This document shows, in pieces, positions 10,260 to 21,364 of a stretch of 64,000 bases of DNA. Positions within the stretch are counted from its first letter, which is position 1. Every line of letters starts with the position of its first letter. A program made the position numbers and the translations under genes. The notes under the pieces were generated by a model that was given only the letters and a program-made list of their open reading frames with translations, was not told the origin of the DNA and did not search any database. Origin of the DNA: Triatoma infestans (lineage: Eukaryota; Arthropoda; Insecta; Hemiptera; Reduviidae); contig JAAEAF010003829.1 in assembly GCA_011037195.1 (NCBI GenBank), forward strand, positions 35,738 through 99,737. The letters run 5' to 3'.

Positions 10260-11345
10260 CTTCTTCCTGTGGTAGTGAAAAGGTGTAGTGTCATCCTGTC
10301 TTGTTGGAGTAATTATGCTCTTAAGCCTGGGCGAATTAATAATGGGTGCCCGAAGGCGCGGGACCTAAGATCCTCATCTTACCCCCCCCAAAAAAACAGT
10401 CCTAAGAAGCGTTCCCTTTATATTTCATCTTATATCTCCATCTCCTCCAAGCATTCCATTGAGAGTGTTGCCCTCCCAAATATACGGAACCACGTATTAG
10501 TGAAACAGGGGCACCGATCGAAGTAGTGGTTGGTACACCCTGACTCCCTCTCAAAATTCTGACATAAAGGACTAGACGTCCTGTCTATTTTGCCTAAATG
10601 ATTCCCAAGACTGTCCAGTTTAATACACCCACTACAACTCTCAATAGTATTCTTTCAGGGAGAGAAGATACTTCAAGCCCCCCTGACCTTAAACCTTTTA
10701 TAAATCTCTTAGCCTGGGGACAAACTTCCGTGTCTCTCCAGTGCTTCTCCAGTTCCCTATTCCTCCACAGTTTGACTTCCCTGTTGTAAAATTGCATGGT
10801 AACGGCTACTGCTGGATGGGACATAAAACGGTAGTAAGGACTCCACTTTAGCCAACTCGTCCGCCCCCTCATTGCACTTTATATCCGCGAACCCCGGTAC
10901 CTAGAAAAGCTCCACTCTGCTTCTCTGTGCGAGGTCTTCACCTACATTCACCCATTAACTTGGGGCAACGGCCGGCTTGTTCAAAGTCTTTAGTGCTTAA
11001 TTAGACCCGCTAATTAATAAACCTGGTGTTTCTATCTACCATTCATGTGCTCTATACTGTGCACCTACGCTTCGACGGTTAAATCATCAAGTAATGCCGC
11101 AGAATGGATCTATAAGGTACAATACGGGTCCTTCTGGAACCTTCCCAATCAAGGCAATCTACCGCACAGTTGCCTTTATATCTTGAAACCTGGTTTTCAG
11201 ATAAGGGATAAATCTTATCTTAGCTATTAATTTTCGTGAGGTTGCCCAAACATCCTGAAACCAGTCTTGAACTGACAGTAGGAACTAATGACTCGCAATA
11301 CAGCATGGCTGTTTGAGAAGATGACGACTCTGGAACCAGTCGTCA
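10260..11345 (-). mobile_element. LINE fragment 2: RNase H and C-terminal Cys/His region (decayed)
   Basis: Read from 11345 towards 10260. The start gives VVIFSNSHAVLRVISS (about 11285-11335), the typical 'D/N-S-x-A' strand of a LINE-encoded RNase H. A stretch with GRTSWLKWSPYYRF and WRNRELEKHW follows (10594-10872), the linker after RNase H. A region at about 10500-10570 has Cys and His residues spaced like the terminal knuckle (SSPLCQNFERE, then H and RCPC). Stops and frame changes separate these parts. The reverse transcriptase is missing, so the copy is 5'-truncated. It is distinct in sequence from the LINE at 6360-7790. Confidence 0.75.
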
Positions 11346-11401
11346 TCCCGGGAAAGTATAAATATCACATCAAAAGTAATTTTTTTTAAATTAATTCGAA
11401 T

Positions 11402-11615
11402 ATAAAAAAAAAATCTGGTGTGAAATACTCACACAACTTTCTCTTACTGCTGTTATTTTGACCATAAAATACACACACACACACACACGCACATCAAGTT
11501 CCGAAAATCACTTTTTGCGGACTCAGGTATGTATTTCCGGTAAAAACTCGATATCGAAAATTTGACACGATCGCAGTATTACCTCTTACAGCTGTAAGAG
11601 AAAGCTGAAACTTAC
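11402..11615 (-). repeat. Family A deletion derivative
   Basis: The minus-strand start (aaatctggtgtgaaatac, cacacaactttctcttactgc) is joined after about 30 bp directly to the far end: CA microsatellite, cactttttgcggactcag, tatttccggtaaaaactcg, tttgacacgatcgcagta, ctgtaagagaaag. Almost the entire interior is deleted while both ends remain, as in MITE-like deletion derivatives. Confidence 0.75.
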
Positions 11616-11810
11616 GTATTTAATAAAAATTAAGTAAAAGAGAGATACTTACATAATAATGGAAACTGAAAATTATAAATATTATTCTATAATTATAAAA
11701 TATGATCACGTATCGCAAGTGTAATTTCTTGGAGTACAATTTGGGTGTGTTAAGGATAGAATGTAATTCTAGTTCTATTATTACCGTTCTCGCCTCGCCT
11801 AACTTATAAC

Positions 11811-11858
<48 letters not shown>

Positions 11859-12004
11859 CTGCATTGTTAAACTAACTTAGTTCGTATCCTTGCTGCACAG
11901 GGGCCTAGCCTCCCTGGTTGTTTTTCTTTCTTTTTTTATAAAATATTTTCACCACCAGATCTGGTCGAATTAAAATCGTCCTACACTGAATTTCACACCT
12001 TTTA
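11616..12004. other. Unassigned stretch with TA/GT microsatellite
   Basis: AT-rich, with a (TA)n(TG)n run at about 11812-11857. It may include remnants of the family A unit that the LINE at 12019 interrupts. Confidence 0.4.
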
Positions 12005-12018
12005 TAAACCTCAGTAAG
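12005..12018. repeat. Left LINE target-site duplication (14 bp)
   Basis: taaacctcagtaag, identical to 13008-13021 and directly flanking the LINE insertion. Confidence 0.8.
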
Positions 12019-13007
12019 TATCCAAGTAAACCAAGTATAATTACCTGACTACCGTTTACCGAAAATTGTTGCTCTTCAGGTCATCAGAAATAAAGTTTAC
12101 TGATTTAAACATTGGCTTACGCTTACTAGGTGTTACCAGTATGATTTTCCCTGTTCTTTGGATAACCCTTCTAATTGCCCTAAACAGCTTTTGAAACTTC
12201 CGGAAATTATTACTAAGTCTCATCTGGAATGCTCTGTGAATCGTGCAGTACAATCCGAACGCTTTTTATTGTACAGGGTTCTAATTTCAGAATATCAGAA
12301 TATTGTAACGGTTTCCTTCTCTGAGAAATTAAAGTATCCTGAACTCTGCTGGCAATTTAAACTGAGAGGAGAGCTACTATACTTGAATTAAAGACCTTGG
12401 CTCAGCGGAGATCCTGATGTAGAAATGTGCTCTCTCTGCAATTTCAACACTCGCGAAGAATTATATTATTTTCTGGGCGAGTGTCCTCTATTGGCGGAAT
12501 TCCGTATTCTTTACTTTGGCAAACGAAGTCTTGCTAGAGATGAAATTATTGCTTTTCCGACCGGCCAGGCAGATCCTCGTCCACTGATCCGCTTTGCTCG
12601 ACACGCTTGGAGAGTTATGTATGATAGGCTCACAGAGTCATCCTAGAAAGTTTATGTTGAGAGATATAAGTATTATTTGTATATGTATTTATCTTATTTA
12701 ATTTACTTTTTTTTAGTTTCCACTATTAAATTTACTTTTTATCGAATTAATTACATTTGTTTGTATTATAATTACATTGTGTAAATCCTTTCTGTTTCAT
12801 CATAGTATTATTACTTTCTTATATTCGTATTTTTTAGGATTATTTCTGTTTATTTTTTAGATAGAAAGAAAGCTCTTTTTTTTTTTGTTGTTGTTTCATT
12901 TGTAGTAATGCTGGCAGACGGCTCTCGCCATGTCGAATATACTGTTTTTTCAATACTTCGTATTTATCTTTTTTTAGAAAATAAAGTATTATTATTATTA
13001 TTATTAT
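12019..13007 (+). mobile_element. 5'-truncated LINE 3 with target-site duplication and TTA tail
   Basis: Identical 14-bp words (12005-12018 and 13008-13021) define an insertion of 989 bp. It contains the end of a LINE ORF (12104-12646), an AT-rich 3' untranslated region of about 340 bp, and a terminal (TTA)n stretch (about 12988-13007). A 3' end in a short tandem repeat and a duplication of this size are what target-primed reverse transcription leaves. The right flank continues as family A (agggagtataatttgacg), so the insertion split a repeat copy. A perfect duplication suggests a fairly young insertion. Confidence 0.85.
12104..12646 (+). pseudogene. C-terminal part of LINE ORF2, one premature stop
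   Basis: One reading frame is open from 12104 to 12646 except for a single TAA at 12389-12391, and the open parts before and after it are in the same phase. After the stop comes a Cys/His knuckle: CSLC, then a region with E and Y replacing the usual His, then ECPLLAEFR and YFGKR. This layout, C-x2-C, then a hydrophobic 'HFL-x-CP-x-L-x-x-R' type segment, is the usual tail of LINE ORF2 proteins. The reverse transcriptase lies in the missing 5' part. The 12158 frame start is not a true initiation site; it is simply where truncation leaves the frame. It is degraded but less so than the other LINEs here. Confidence 0.75.
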
Positions 13008-13021
13008 TAAACCTCAGTAAG
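13008..13021. repeat. Right LINE target-site duplication (14 bp)
   Basis: taaacctcagtaag, the second copy of 12005-12018. It is followed by family A P1 sequence. Confidence 0.8.
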
Positions 13022-13375
13022 AGGGAGTATAATTTGACGTCCCCTAAGATACAAAAATGTTTTTAGAGAAGTCTGTTTGTGTGAGTGTGATCGTGAATGA
13101 AATATCTCAAAAACGAAAAAATTGCAGAAAGCTGAATACTTGGTTTTCCGCTACAGTAATATCACTCAGCCCACCTGACAACACTACGGTTTTATGTAAA
13201 ATCCATCAACCGGAAGTGCGACTTTAATGAATAGTTTTATTTTTCAGTTTTTCACAATTTACTGGAAAACGGTTCCAATGATTTCCTTTAAACTACCTAA
13301 ACACATTAATGCCCAACCACTTGTATTTGAAACATAGTTCCAGGAAAATTGATTTCAGATCTGGGACACCTGTGG
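13022..13375 (+). repeat. Family A P1-P5 fragment
   Basis: aatttgacgtcccctaag, gtttgtgtgagtgtga, atatctcaaaaacgaaaa, caaccggaagtgcgacttta, aaaacggttccaatgatttc, ccaggaaaattgatttcag in order. This is the downstream part of the unit that the LINE at 12019-13007 disrupted. Confidence 0.8.
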
Positions 13376-14574
13376 GTTAAGTTTAAATTAACTGTTATTA
13401 CAAAGCTATGACTTGAGAGTAGAGAGCGCTATCAGTTAAACAAGTACAACCCCCACCACTTTCATAATGTAATTCAATTCCAAGTTAACGTGGTAAGACA
13501 TGGCAAGTTTGAAGAAAGTTTGTCTATTTGAAGTAAAATGACTGTAGTACACGATCGTCGAGCAAAAGATTCACACCAAATTCTACCAAAACCGTGAAGA
13601 ATACTTAGTAGTGACTGCGAGGACATTGCTCTGAGAGTACAAGTACTCAGGGCATTAACATGACGTCATATGGCTTCCTGACCTCATTATTTCCAATTTA
13701 GAGCCCAGAGATAAGTACTTGCGATGTAGTGTATACTATCTAATAATACTATTAAAGAACTAGTAATGACGTTACTTTGCTATACCACCCTTCTTACTGC
13801 CAACAATCCTAACATATTCAACTCCCATTTTAATGCTATATATGTATTAAAAGACCCCACTTCATTATCACTCCCTCCCTCCTCTCTGCCATTCAAGGTT
13901 GCGGAAGTTACCTCCCATACGCCGGATATCCAAATGGAGGGTTTGCGGGCACTAACTAATTCCATGATTATTTAAACAAAATATGCAATTGATTTGGAAA
14001 TTCCTGTAACAGGAAAATAACGCAATGTAATAAACAGTTTTCTCTTGCTGCTGTCGGCGGAAGTAATGTAATTGGTACAAATTTACGTCACTGAGTTACC
14101 CCCTCCAAGTTTACACACACTTCCCCCTACTCCAGTTAATACAATAATAATATATCAAATGACAAATTTTATTTATGCTTCAAATTGTATTCATTAGCCC
14201 TAACGTAAAGGCGGTGGTTGGGTGGGAGGGACAAAAACCAACTAACCCAGGAGGTAGTAAAAGTGATTACATTGTAGTCCAGAAGAGTCCAGTAGAAGCT
14301 AGTTCAGCCAGCCATTTAAAAAGGGTGCCTGACCGCTCACTCACTCTCATTTAAACGACCATCGTTTTCACACCGTCATTCTGCCAGATAGTTTGTCACT
14401 CTGTTCTCACGCGACCATACTCTCACTCCAAAATTATAACATGCAAAGTCCTTGCAGTGCTTAATATTCTCATTCAATATAAACAGTGTGCCAATAAGTC
14501 TAACATTGCTCAACCTAAGTATTTCTCTTCTGCACGAACCCCCTAATCATCCACTACAGAGATATTTTGTTTTC
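13376..14574. other. Unassigned stretch
   Basis: Possible weak family A P8-like sequence near 14200-14300, but no confident landmark. Pyrimidine-rich at about 14330-14430 (ctcactcactctcatttaa). Open frames are short and have no recognised domain. Confidence 0.35.
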
Positions 14575-14740
14575 AGGAGAACACACACACACACACACAC
14601 ACAAGATCATTCGCTGGAAACATTATTTCGTACTCAGGGGCACCACAAAATTTGTATCTCCGGTGAAAACTCCATTTCCAAAAATTGTGTTGACACCATC
14701 ACAATACTTTGTCATATAGAAGTGTAAGAAAGTGAAGAAA
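14575..14740 (-). repeat. Family A P2-P1 fragment
   Basis: CA microsatellite (14580-14603), then attcgctggaaacattattt, tctccggtgaaaactccat, then gtaagaaagtgaag at the hairpin. Only the terminal fifth of the unit is present. Confidence 0.7.
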
Positions 14741-15834
14741 AAATATTGACGTCAACTCTAGATCTTAACACATGGTATTTATCATGTTATAGAAGACACT
14801 TTCTTTGGCGAGCAGAGCTGAGACGTTGAACAGAGGAGTGCTTCAATTGTTAGCATGGACTCCTAGATCATAAATAGGAAGGTGTACAGGTTAATGTTGA
14901 ACTTGGCGATTATGGAGACACATCAGTAGTATATTATACACAACTGGTGTTGGAATTATAAAAAAAAAACAGATAATTAAGATGATCGGACAGACAGAAT
15001 GCAGGTGTCTCAATATAAAACACCTGGTGCTTCTCCGCATCACTGTTCATTATTTATTGCATCATACTATTACCATTTGTAAAGAACTAAAGAATTAATA
15101 ATAACTCCAAACAATACTGTATGGATGTAGGAATAGTGAGAGGGTAATTCAGTCACACAATCAGGTGACTGCACCAGCAAACCCTGGTGAACATCAAATA
15201 AAACAAATTGAATATAAAAATTTAGTCAAATCGAAATCAAAAGTCAACTTTTTTATTGAAAGCTGGCTTTCAATAAAAAGTAAACTTTTTTATCTCCCAT
15301 CAGATGTAGAAGAGATGTCAAAAGGCTCAGTTTCCACCAACTACTCTATTATCAACTTCAGAAAAGTTACAAATAAAAGCAACAGGTTACCGTACATAAA
15401 GAAAATGTGAACACGTGCTCAAACTGAACGTTCTCGCCAAACCATTTCAATTTTCCCAAAGACTAGAATTAAGGAAACAAAGTTGGAGGGGAAAAATAAT
15501 TAAATGACTCATTTTTATTAGAATTATATAATGATCCAAGAAAATAAAAGGAACAAAAATTATTGTGCAGATTTAATATAAAGTTACAGTAATAGTGTAA
15601 TAACAATAGATATCAATATTGTAGTTCCGGTGAGTATACGCGGAGTTTCCCGGAAAAATATACATTACTGACGAATCTTATGATTCACGAGTTGTGGTCA
15701 GATCACTGGTCCAAGGTCCTCGTATCACACTGTGTCTTCATACCATACTGGTTCATTGTTTTTGCCTTCTATTACTCCTAGTAAGACTAAGTGTTGCCAA
15801 CATGTCATATCGAAATTGAATTTTCACCGGAAAT
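14741..15834. other. Unassigned stretch
   Basis: AT-rich, with a small inverted repeat near 15250-15290 (agtcaacttttttattgaaa against tttcaataaaaagtaaac). The frame at 15165-15410 has no recognised domain. Confidence 0.3.
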
Positions 15835-15960
15835 GTTTGGAATTTAGGATAAAAATCTGGCACGACTTACTCTAACTGCAGTTTAAATAGCTATATAATT
15901 GGCAAAATGTACTTCAAGTTTATAATTTTTACAAAATGTTTAGTTGCCTTTACTTTCATT
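15835..15960 (-). repeat. Family A terminal fragment
   Basis: aaaaatctggcacgacttac then ctaactgcagtttaaatagc. A short deletion removes the gtgaaacactcac part of the hairpin. Confidence 0.55.
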
Positions 15961-16539
15961 TCAATAGGAAAAATCTGAAGTTCCTATTTTCCTATTTTGA
16001 GGAAAGCTTTAATTACTCCTTCCAATAAACTTCTTTAAATGAATTTTCTCGGAAAAAAGTTTACAGAATTTTAACAGTAAGAGGAAGTCGTGTTTTTTTT
16101 AACCTAATAGTACATCGGTGCTGGAAACTGGAAACCATAAAGTGTGCCAATAAACAGCAAGAAGAAGAATCCTCGTGGGGGTAATAAAAGTTATATAGCA
16201 GTAAGGCCAGAGGCACATGGAGACAGACAGATAGAAGTGGATGAACAAAGTGCAATAACTGAATTGAACAAAATGTTGGTCCCTGTCCCTAACGGCCTTC
16301 ATTCCAAGATCGCTCTTGACGACGGCTGCCGCTGGAGGCTCCCTCTCCTCCAGCGTCTGTACACGTTATTTTTTATTTGGTCTACTGGTAGTAAGCACTT
16401 CCTTCGTTTATCTCTTGAAGGTCATAACTTCCTGATAACTCTTTAAGATTTACAATCTGTAGGAATTAAAAGTTTTTCTCTTACTTTGTTTACTAATTTA
16501 AAATTTAGAATTTTTTTGATTGATTAAATCATTCGGCGA
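15961..16539. other. Unassigned stretch
   Basis: Includes a scrap of family A terminus (acagtaagaggaagtcgtg, about 16073-16092) and a less AT-rich block (16140-16360). The frame at 16144-16446 has no recognised domain. Confidence 0.35.
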
Positions 16540-16925
16540 TAATTATATTGACATTTATCTCCAAATGTATAAACATTTATGTCTATAGATAGTATTCAAA
16601 GTTTAAACAAAAAGATCGTTGGGTCCGTTTTCGAGAAAATAGTGAAAAATCGAAAAAAATAATCAGTGAAGTCGGACTACCGGTTGGTCGATTTTACCCG
16701 AAACTTTCTTGCCTGATGTGGTGGAATTCCAAATTTCCGGTTCCTCCGATTTTTTGAGATATGCTGTTCTCCCTCTCACACAAACAGAGACTATTCGTTA
16801 AAAACATTTGTTTCGTATTTAGGGGGCCCCAAAACATCACTTTCCTGTGCTAATTCCTTTACAAAATTTAATAATACAATACTTCCTCTTGCCAGGAATA
16901 AGAGAAAGTAAAAATATTCAACCCA
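16540..16925 (-). repeat. Family A half-A to P1 fragment
   Basis: Minus-strand order: gttgggtccgttttcgagaa, cagtgaagtcggacta, attttacccgaaactttctt, tgagatatgctgttctcc, cacacaaacagagactattc, then atacttcctcttgcc and ggaataagagaaagt. It ends with the terminal hairpin. Confidence 0.8.
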
Positions 16926-17839
16926 CTAGCAAACAAGGTTCCGTACATTCCCCGTTTTCTTCAAACTTACAACTCAAACAGCGTATTCAATATACTAGCT
17001 TCTTATCACATAGCTAGAACATTATTGTATCTCGCACTAAATCGGCAGTAAATCGGCCCCCAGATTCCGCGAAAAATCAATTTTTCTGGGAAAAAGTTTC
17101 AAAAAAAAAAAAATTGTACTTTTTGTTTGGAAATAGTGTGTGAAATTCAAAGAAAATCAGCGGGGGCCAATGTGGAGAAAATCAATGCAAATAACTGAAA
17201 GTAATGCCGCAAATCCGGCAGACAATATTTTGACCAAAACCAGCATCATGTTCGATTGATCAAACACACGATTGATTGAGCATGCTGCAATTTTTTTGAA
17301 TTTGTTTGTAGCATTTAACTGGGGGCTACCTGTCCGATTGAGAGCTCCTAGTCTTCTTTCTCAACTTTCGGAAGTTTTTTCTTTAGCCCCTGCCAACCAT
17401 CATATGTTGCTTATTTCATTAACAACGGCCAAACTTAAGGTTTATTTATACATCTGTGATTTTGAGATATTTTGTTTACACAAAAGAGGAAAGTAAAATG
17501 ACAGGAAGTCCAAAGCTCATATTCCATTTCCAATTATTAATTAAATTCTCATTTAATGAATAACTAACGATCAAATCATTTGATCGTGATTTTTTAAAAT
17601 CTCTAAATCCAGGTCATTAAATATATATTTTTGGTTAATCCGGAATCCAGACTTGATGAAAAATAACTGATTTGCAAGCAATAACATGGGAAATCCTATT
17701 GGATATTATAAATATGAAAAAAGAAAATTAACTCACGTCAAAAAAGAGTCAAAATAGAAACGAAGTTTTGCCACCACATACCTGAAAAATTAAAAAAGCA
17801 AATATTATTACGGTAAATGATGATTATAATATTAATATT
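16926..17839. other. Unassigned stretch
   Basis: AT-rich. Words such as aaaaatcaatttttctggga hint at more decayed repeat. The frame at 17272-17496 has no recognised domain. Confidence 0.3.
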
Positions 17840-17965
17840 AATAATAATAAAAATTTGGTGTGAAATAGTCACAGGACATTCAATCAATACATTTCTTCAA
17901 TGTAGTTCAACTTAGAATCCTTACTGAACATTTAGTTGCCTTCAATAGCACGGGCGGCCGGTCAT
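17840..17965 (-). repeat. Family A terminal fragment
   Basis: aaaaatttggtgtgaaatag, then tcacaggacattcaatcaa; a TIR MITE follows at 17966. Confidence 0.55.
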
Positions 17966-18419
17966 TATACAGGGTGTCCGGGCTAACTTGTCCACCTCCT
18001 TTTTCTCGGTAATTATTGATGATGGAAAAAAATTTCAAATCATAACTCCCTTTATTTTTTGAGTAGTTCTAATTATGTTATAAAAAAAGAAAATTCTGCT
18101 GATCCAGCAGTAGCGGTAAAAAAAGTTTTTTTTTCATTCAAAAATTCCTAACTTGGCAACTACAACAGCAATTTTAATTTTTCAAAAATAATTTTTCTCA
18201 CAAAAAAGGTCCTTTAAGAATTCATAATAAAAAATAGGGGTTCCCACTTGAAAAAAAATTTTGTTTCTGTAACCTGCATATCAGCAGCAGAATGTTTTTT
18301 TTTATAATATCATTAGATACTACTAAAAAAATAAAGGGAATTATGATTTGAAATTTTTTTCCATCATCAATAATTACCGAGAAAAAGGGGGTGGACACTT
18401 AGCCCGGACACCCTGTATA
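17966..18419. mobile_element. MITE with long terminal inverted repeats (CAGGGTGTCCGGGCTAA ends)
   Basis: Left end tatacagggtgtccgggcta (17966 on) matches the complement of the right end (agcccggacaccctgtata, ending 18419). The inverted similarity continues inward for about 150 bp: ctttttctcggtaattattg with its complement, then the attctgctgat / atcagcagcagaat words. That leaves about 150 bp of AT-rich centre. Total length is 454 bp with no coding frame. This architecture is a non-autonomous TIR element. The superfamily is not determined, and the flanks give no unambiguous duplication longer than TA. Confidence 0.85.
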
Positions 18420-18429
18420 TGCCGGTTTT

Positions 18430-18800
18430 TCAGGGCATTCTATACAGCTGAATGTGACTACTCTGCAAGTAGTCGATGCCAACGCCACAATAATACTGGT
18501 GGTTGTGCAATTTATAAATAAACCGAACGTTTCAGCTTCACTAAAATCGATTTTTCTACAGAAATATTTCAAATAAAAGTGGGACAGAGTTATATGGGGG
18601 TAAGCATTCAGAGTTATAGCAAATACCCAGAAATCTTAGAAAAACTTTTCATTCAGTAAAGTTGGCACTTACAAGTAACCGATTTCCTTCACTTTTAGAA
18701 TTCCTGTAAAGCATGTAATCTACCTAAATAGCCGGCAGAACCTTAAACTGTACGGAATGGGCATTTCAAGGGGAAAGCTTCCCCAAAACTGTGAAATATT
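18430..18800 (-). repeat. Family A half-B fragment
   Basis: Minus-strand P7-P5 landmarks from about 18540: tttcaaataaaagtgggaca, ttcattcagtaaagttggca, gatttccttcacttttagaa, aaggggaaagcttcccc. Confidence 0.65.
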
Positions 18801-18824
18801 GCATTAAAAGATAGCATTTTTTCA

Positions 18825-18899
18825 GAATTCTATTCTCTTACTGCCGCTAGGACTGTGTCAATATATATATATATATATGTGTGTGTGTGCGCGCGTGTG

Positions 18900-18940
<41 letters not shown>

Positions 18941-19030
18941 AACAAAATAACGAAAAATCACCTCAAGCTCAAACTTGGTATTCCTTTAAGATACTATCAC
19001 CGTATCTGACACGAAGGTTTTCAAAAGATA
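18825..19030 (+). repeat. Family A P1-P3 fragment with long TA/GT microsatellite
   Basis: ctcttactgccgctagga, then (TA)n(TG)n at about 18860-18938, then gaacaaaataacgaaaaatc, caaacttggtattcc and catctgacacgaagg-like sequence. The microsatellite sits exactly where P2 has its GT run, and most of P1 has been replaced by it. Confidence 0.7.
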
Positions 19031-19494
19031 TTTTTTAATTTAGAGTCTTTATTTAATATAAAAATACAATACAGAATACAAACTTCTAAAATACAAATAC
19101 AAAATAAAAATAGAAATAGAAACTTCTTTGAAAATATAATTTTTTAAAGACTGCCATGGTACAAGACCGTCGGCGGAGTGGGTAATAACTAACTACATAA
19201 ACTACACGTTAAATTCTAAACTAATTATTTCATGTTTCTTTACGTTATTATTATTATTATTTTATTTTTACGAATACAATAAAAGATGTTAGCTAATAAC
19301 TGATTCACTCTTTTGCCTCTGATTAAACCATTTGGTTTCAAAATTTATATGTTACCCAGTAAAAATAAGCATTAAACAATTTTACTTTTCATAAGAAAAT
19401 AAGGATTAAAGCAGGCTTGAACCAAAGCTACATATTGCTTTACAGTAATGAGCCAACAGAGGCCAATCTGAACCATTTAAAATTTCCAACAGTA
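19031..19494. other. Unassigned AT-rich stretch
   Basis: Very AT-rich with a TTA run (19240-19262). No supported gene. Confidence 0.35.
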
Positions 19495-20285
19495 TCCAAA
19501 AGATATCTGAGTACGAAAAAAGTTATTAGCGAATCGTTTGTGTGTGTGTTTAGTGAACAAGATTTCTCAAAAACGAACAATCACAGGAACCTCAAAACTT
19601 GATATTTTCTAGGTACTACCAACGCAACTGACACGAAGATTCGGGCAAAATCCATTCCAGTCCACCGGAAGTGCGACTTTACTGAATTGTTTTCCACTTT
19701 TTCGCGATTTTCTTGAAAATGGTTCTACACAACTTTATTTAAACTTCACATACTAACTCCTGCACACATCATTATCACTTTTATTAATACTTGTTCCCAG
19801 AAAAATTGATTTTGAGGGCTTTTGGGGAACAATAACATAAAGCTTTCTTCTAAGAAGTAATTAATACTTTCAAAATATGGTTTTACCACCTATTTACACA
19901 TTAGTACCATTGCCAGAATTCCATTTGAAGAAAATCAGTTAACCGGAAGTGCAACTTTACAGAATTGGGTTTTTGAGTTATTATCAAGCAATTATCTCCA
20001 AAATGGCCAAAACTATTTCCATTAAACTTGGAATGCTAACAGCACAAATATAAATCTATATTTATTTCAAACATTTTTTACAAAAAAATTATTTTCGATA
20101 GTTTTGTGAAATTTGTGGCGTGATTCAAATATATGGAGTTTGTTCAAGGATATTGGCGCGCTGGTCACTCCCCTAATCGCTTGGGTTGGTGGATTGGTAC
20201 CATTTGTCATTTTGTATATAATTGTATTAACAGGAGTAAGAGAAAAGTCGTGTGAGTGTTTCGCACCAGACTTTTTTTTTCTTTT
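19495..20285 (+). repeat. Family A reference copy (near-complete, P2-P9)
   Basis: This is the clearest unit. P2 (cgaatcgtttgtgtgtgtg, caagatttctcaaaaacg). Half A with core accggaagtgcgactttact at 19664. P5 (gggcttttggggaacaataa). Half B with core accggaagtgcaactttaca at 19942. gtgaaatttgtggcgtga. P8 (tattggcgcgctgg). P9 with ggagtaagagaaaagtcgtg and tgagtgtttcgcacc. Halves A and B repeat the same order of words (accggaag..., gatttt, aactt..actaac, cacttttatt, aaaattgatttt) at an offset of 278 bp, so the unit contains an internal duplication of about 155 bp. No open frame spans it; it is non-coding. Confidence 0.85.
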
Positions 20286-20832
20286 ATCACCATCACTGGG
20301 ACTACTTCCTGTTAAATCATGCAAATTCGTGCATAACATACCTATCATACCGACAAACTTTAAGCAGCGGCAATGATGACATAACAAACCTTGGCTGCCC
20401 TCAGTGTTAACTAACATTAACATACTAGACGATAAAATACATTAAAATTGTATAACAGAAATTGTAGGAGAGGAAGGTTAAAAGAAGAGGGGAAAGTTTT
20501 AGAACTGTGGCCTTATCTGTTAGATTTATTATTTTTATACAAGCGATTTAGTAGTGGGAGGGGATGCAAAGGAAGTGAAGTATCGTTAGTAAAGTGTTAT
20601 GGAGAGAGTATAGTTTAGATAGAAGCAACCCCAGGTATTGCAGACACACAGACGGAATACTGGATACATTGTAGAGTTGAGCAGAATTTCACTATAGGGT
20701 ATGCTGCATGATGGGAGCATGGCCCTGGGGCACTGAACAATAGACTCCATCTACTACTTACAATTGTATAACTACGCATTTAGAATCTCCACTTATCACC
20801 ATCATTTCTATATCGCTTTGTTAATAGTATTT
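20286..20832. other. Unassigned stretch
   Basis: AG-rich at about 20465-20600. No recognised gene. The minus-strand frame at 20067-20423 overlaps the repeat and has no domain. Confidence 0.35.
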
Positions 20833-21075
20833 TTACTTTCTCTTACAGCTGTTAAAAGGAAATATTGCAATCGAGTCGAATTTTCAAAATGGATTTGCAA
20901 TGCATATACATTTTTTGAGGTTCCCTAGGTACGGAAAACCCAGTCTTTTGAGCGACTGTTTTATGTTATGAGTTTTATGTTTGTGCATATGTGTGCCAGT
21001 TTAGTTTATGTACAAAATATCTCAACAACAAAAGTTCAGCAAACTCCAATTTAGTTTTCATTCAAAACAATTTTG
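20833..21075 (+). repeat. Family A P1-P2 fragment
   Basis: actttctcttacagctgtta, atattgcaatcgagtcgaat, ttttttgaggttccctagg, aatatctcaacaacaaaag in order. This copy preserves the hairpin start of the unit. Confidence 0.75.
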
Positions 21076-21364
21076 ATGGTTGTAGGCGTGGTCAACGTAA
21101 AAAAACCGAGCTGTTTGATTCGTTAACCCACTCACCTACATTTCATACTTCATTTCTTCACTGTGATTGGTTAATTATTTAAAGCTAATTATTTCTATGT
21201 AAAATATGGTTTAGAATATTTTTACTAATTTTCCCCCCGTTTTATCAAATTATACAATAAAAATTAAAAGTATAATACAAATTTAATAAAACGTTATTTA
21301 AGAGTGTAACATTTACCATTTTAATAATCGGTGTAAAGAAATCTGGTTTTCGTAGGTGTGAATA
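21076..21364. other. Unassigned AT-rich stretch
   Basis: No recognisable feature before the minisatellite. Confidence 0.3.
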
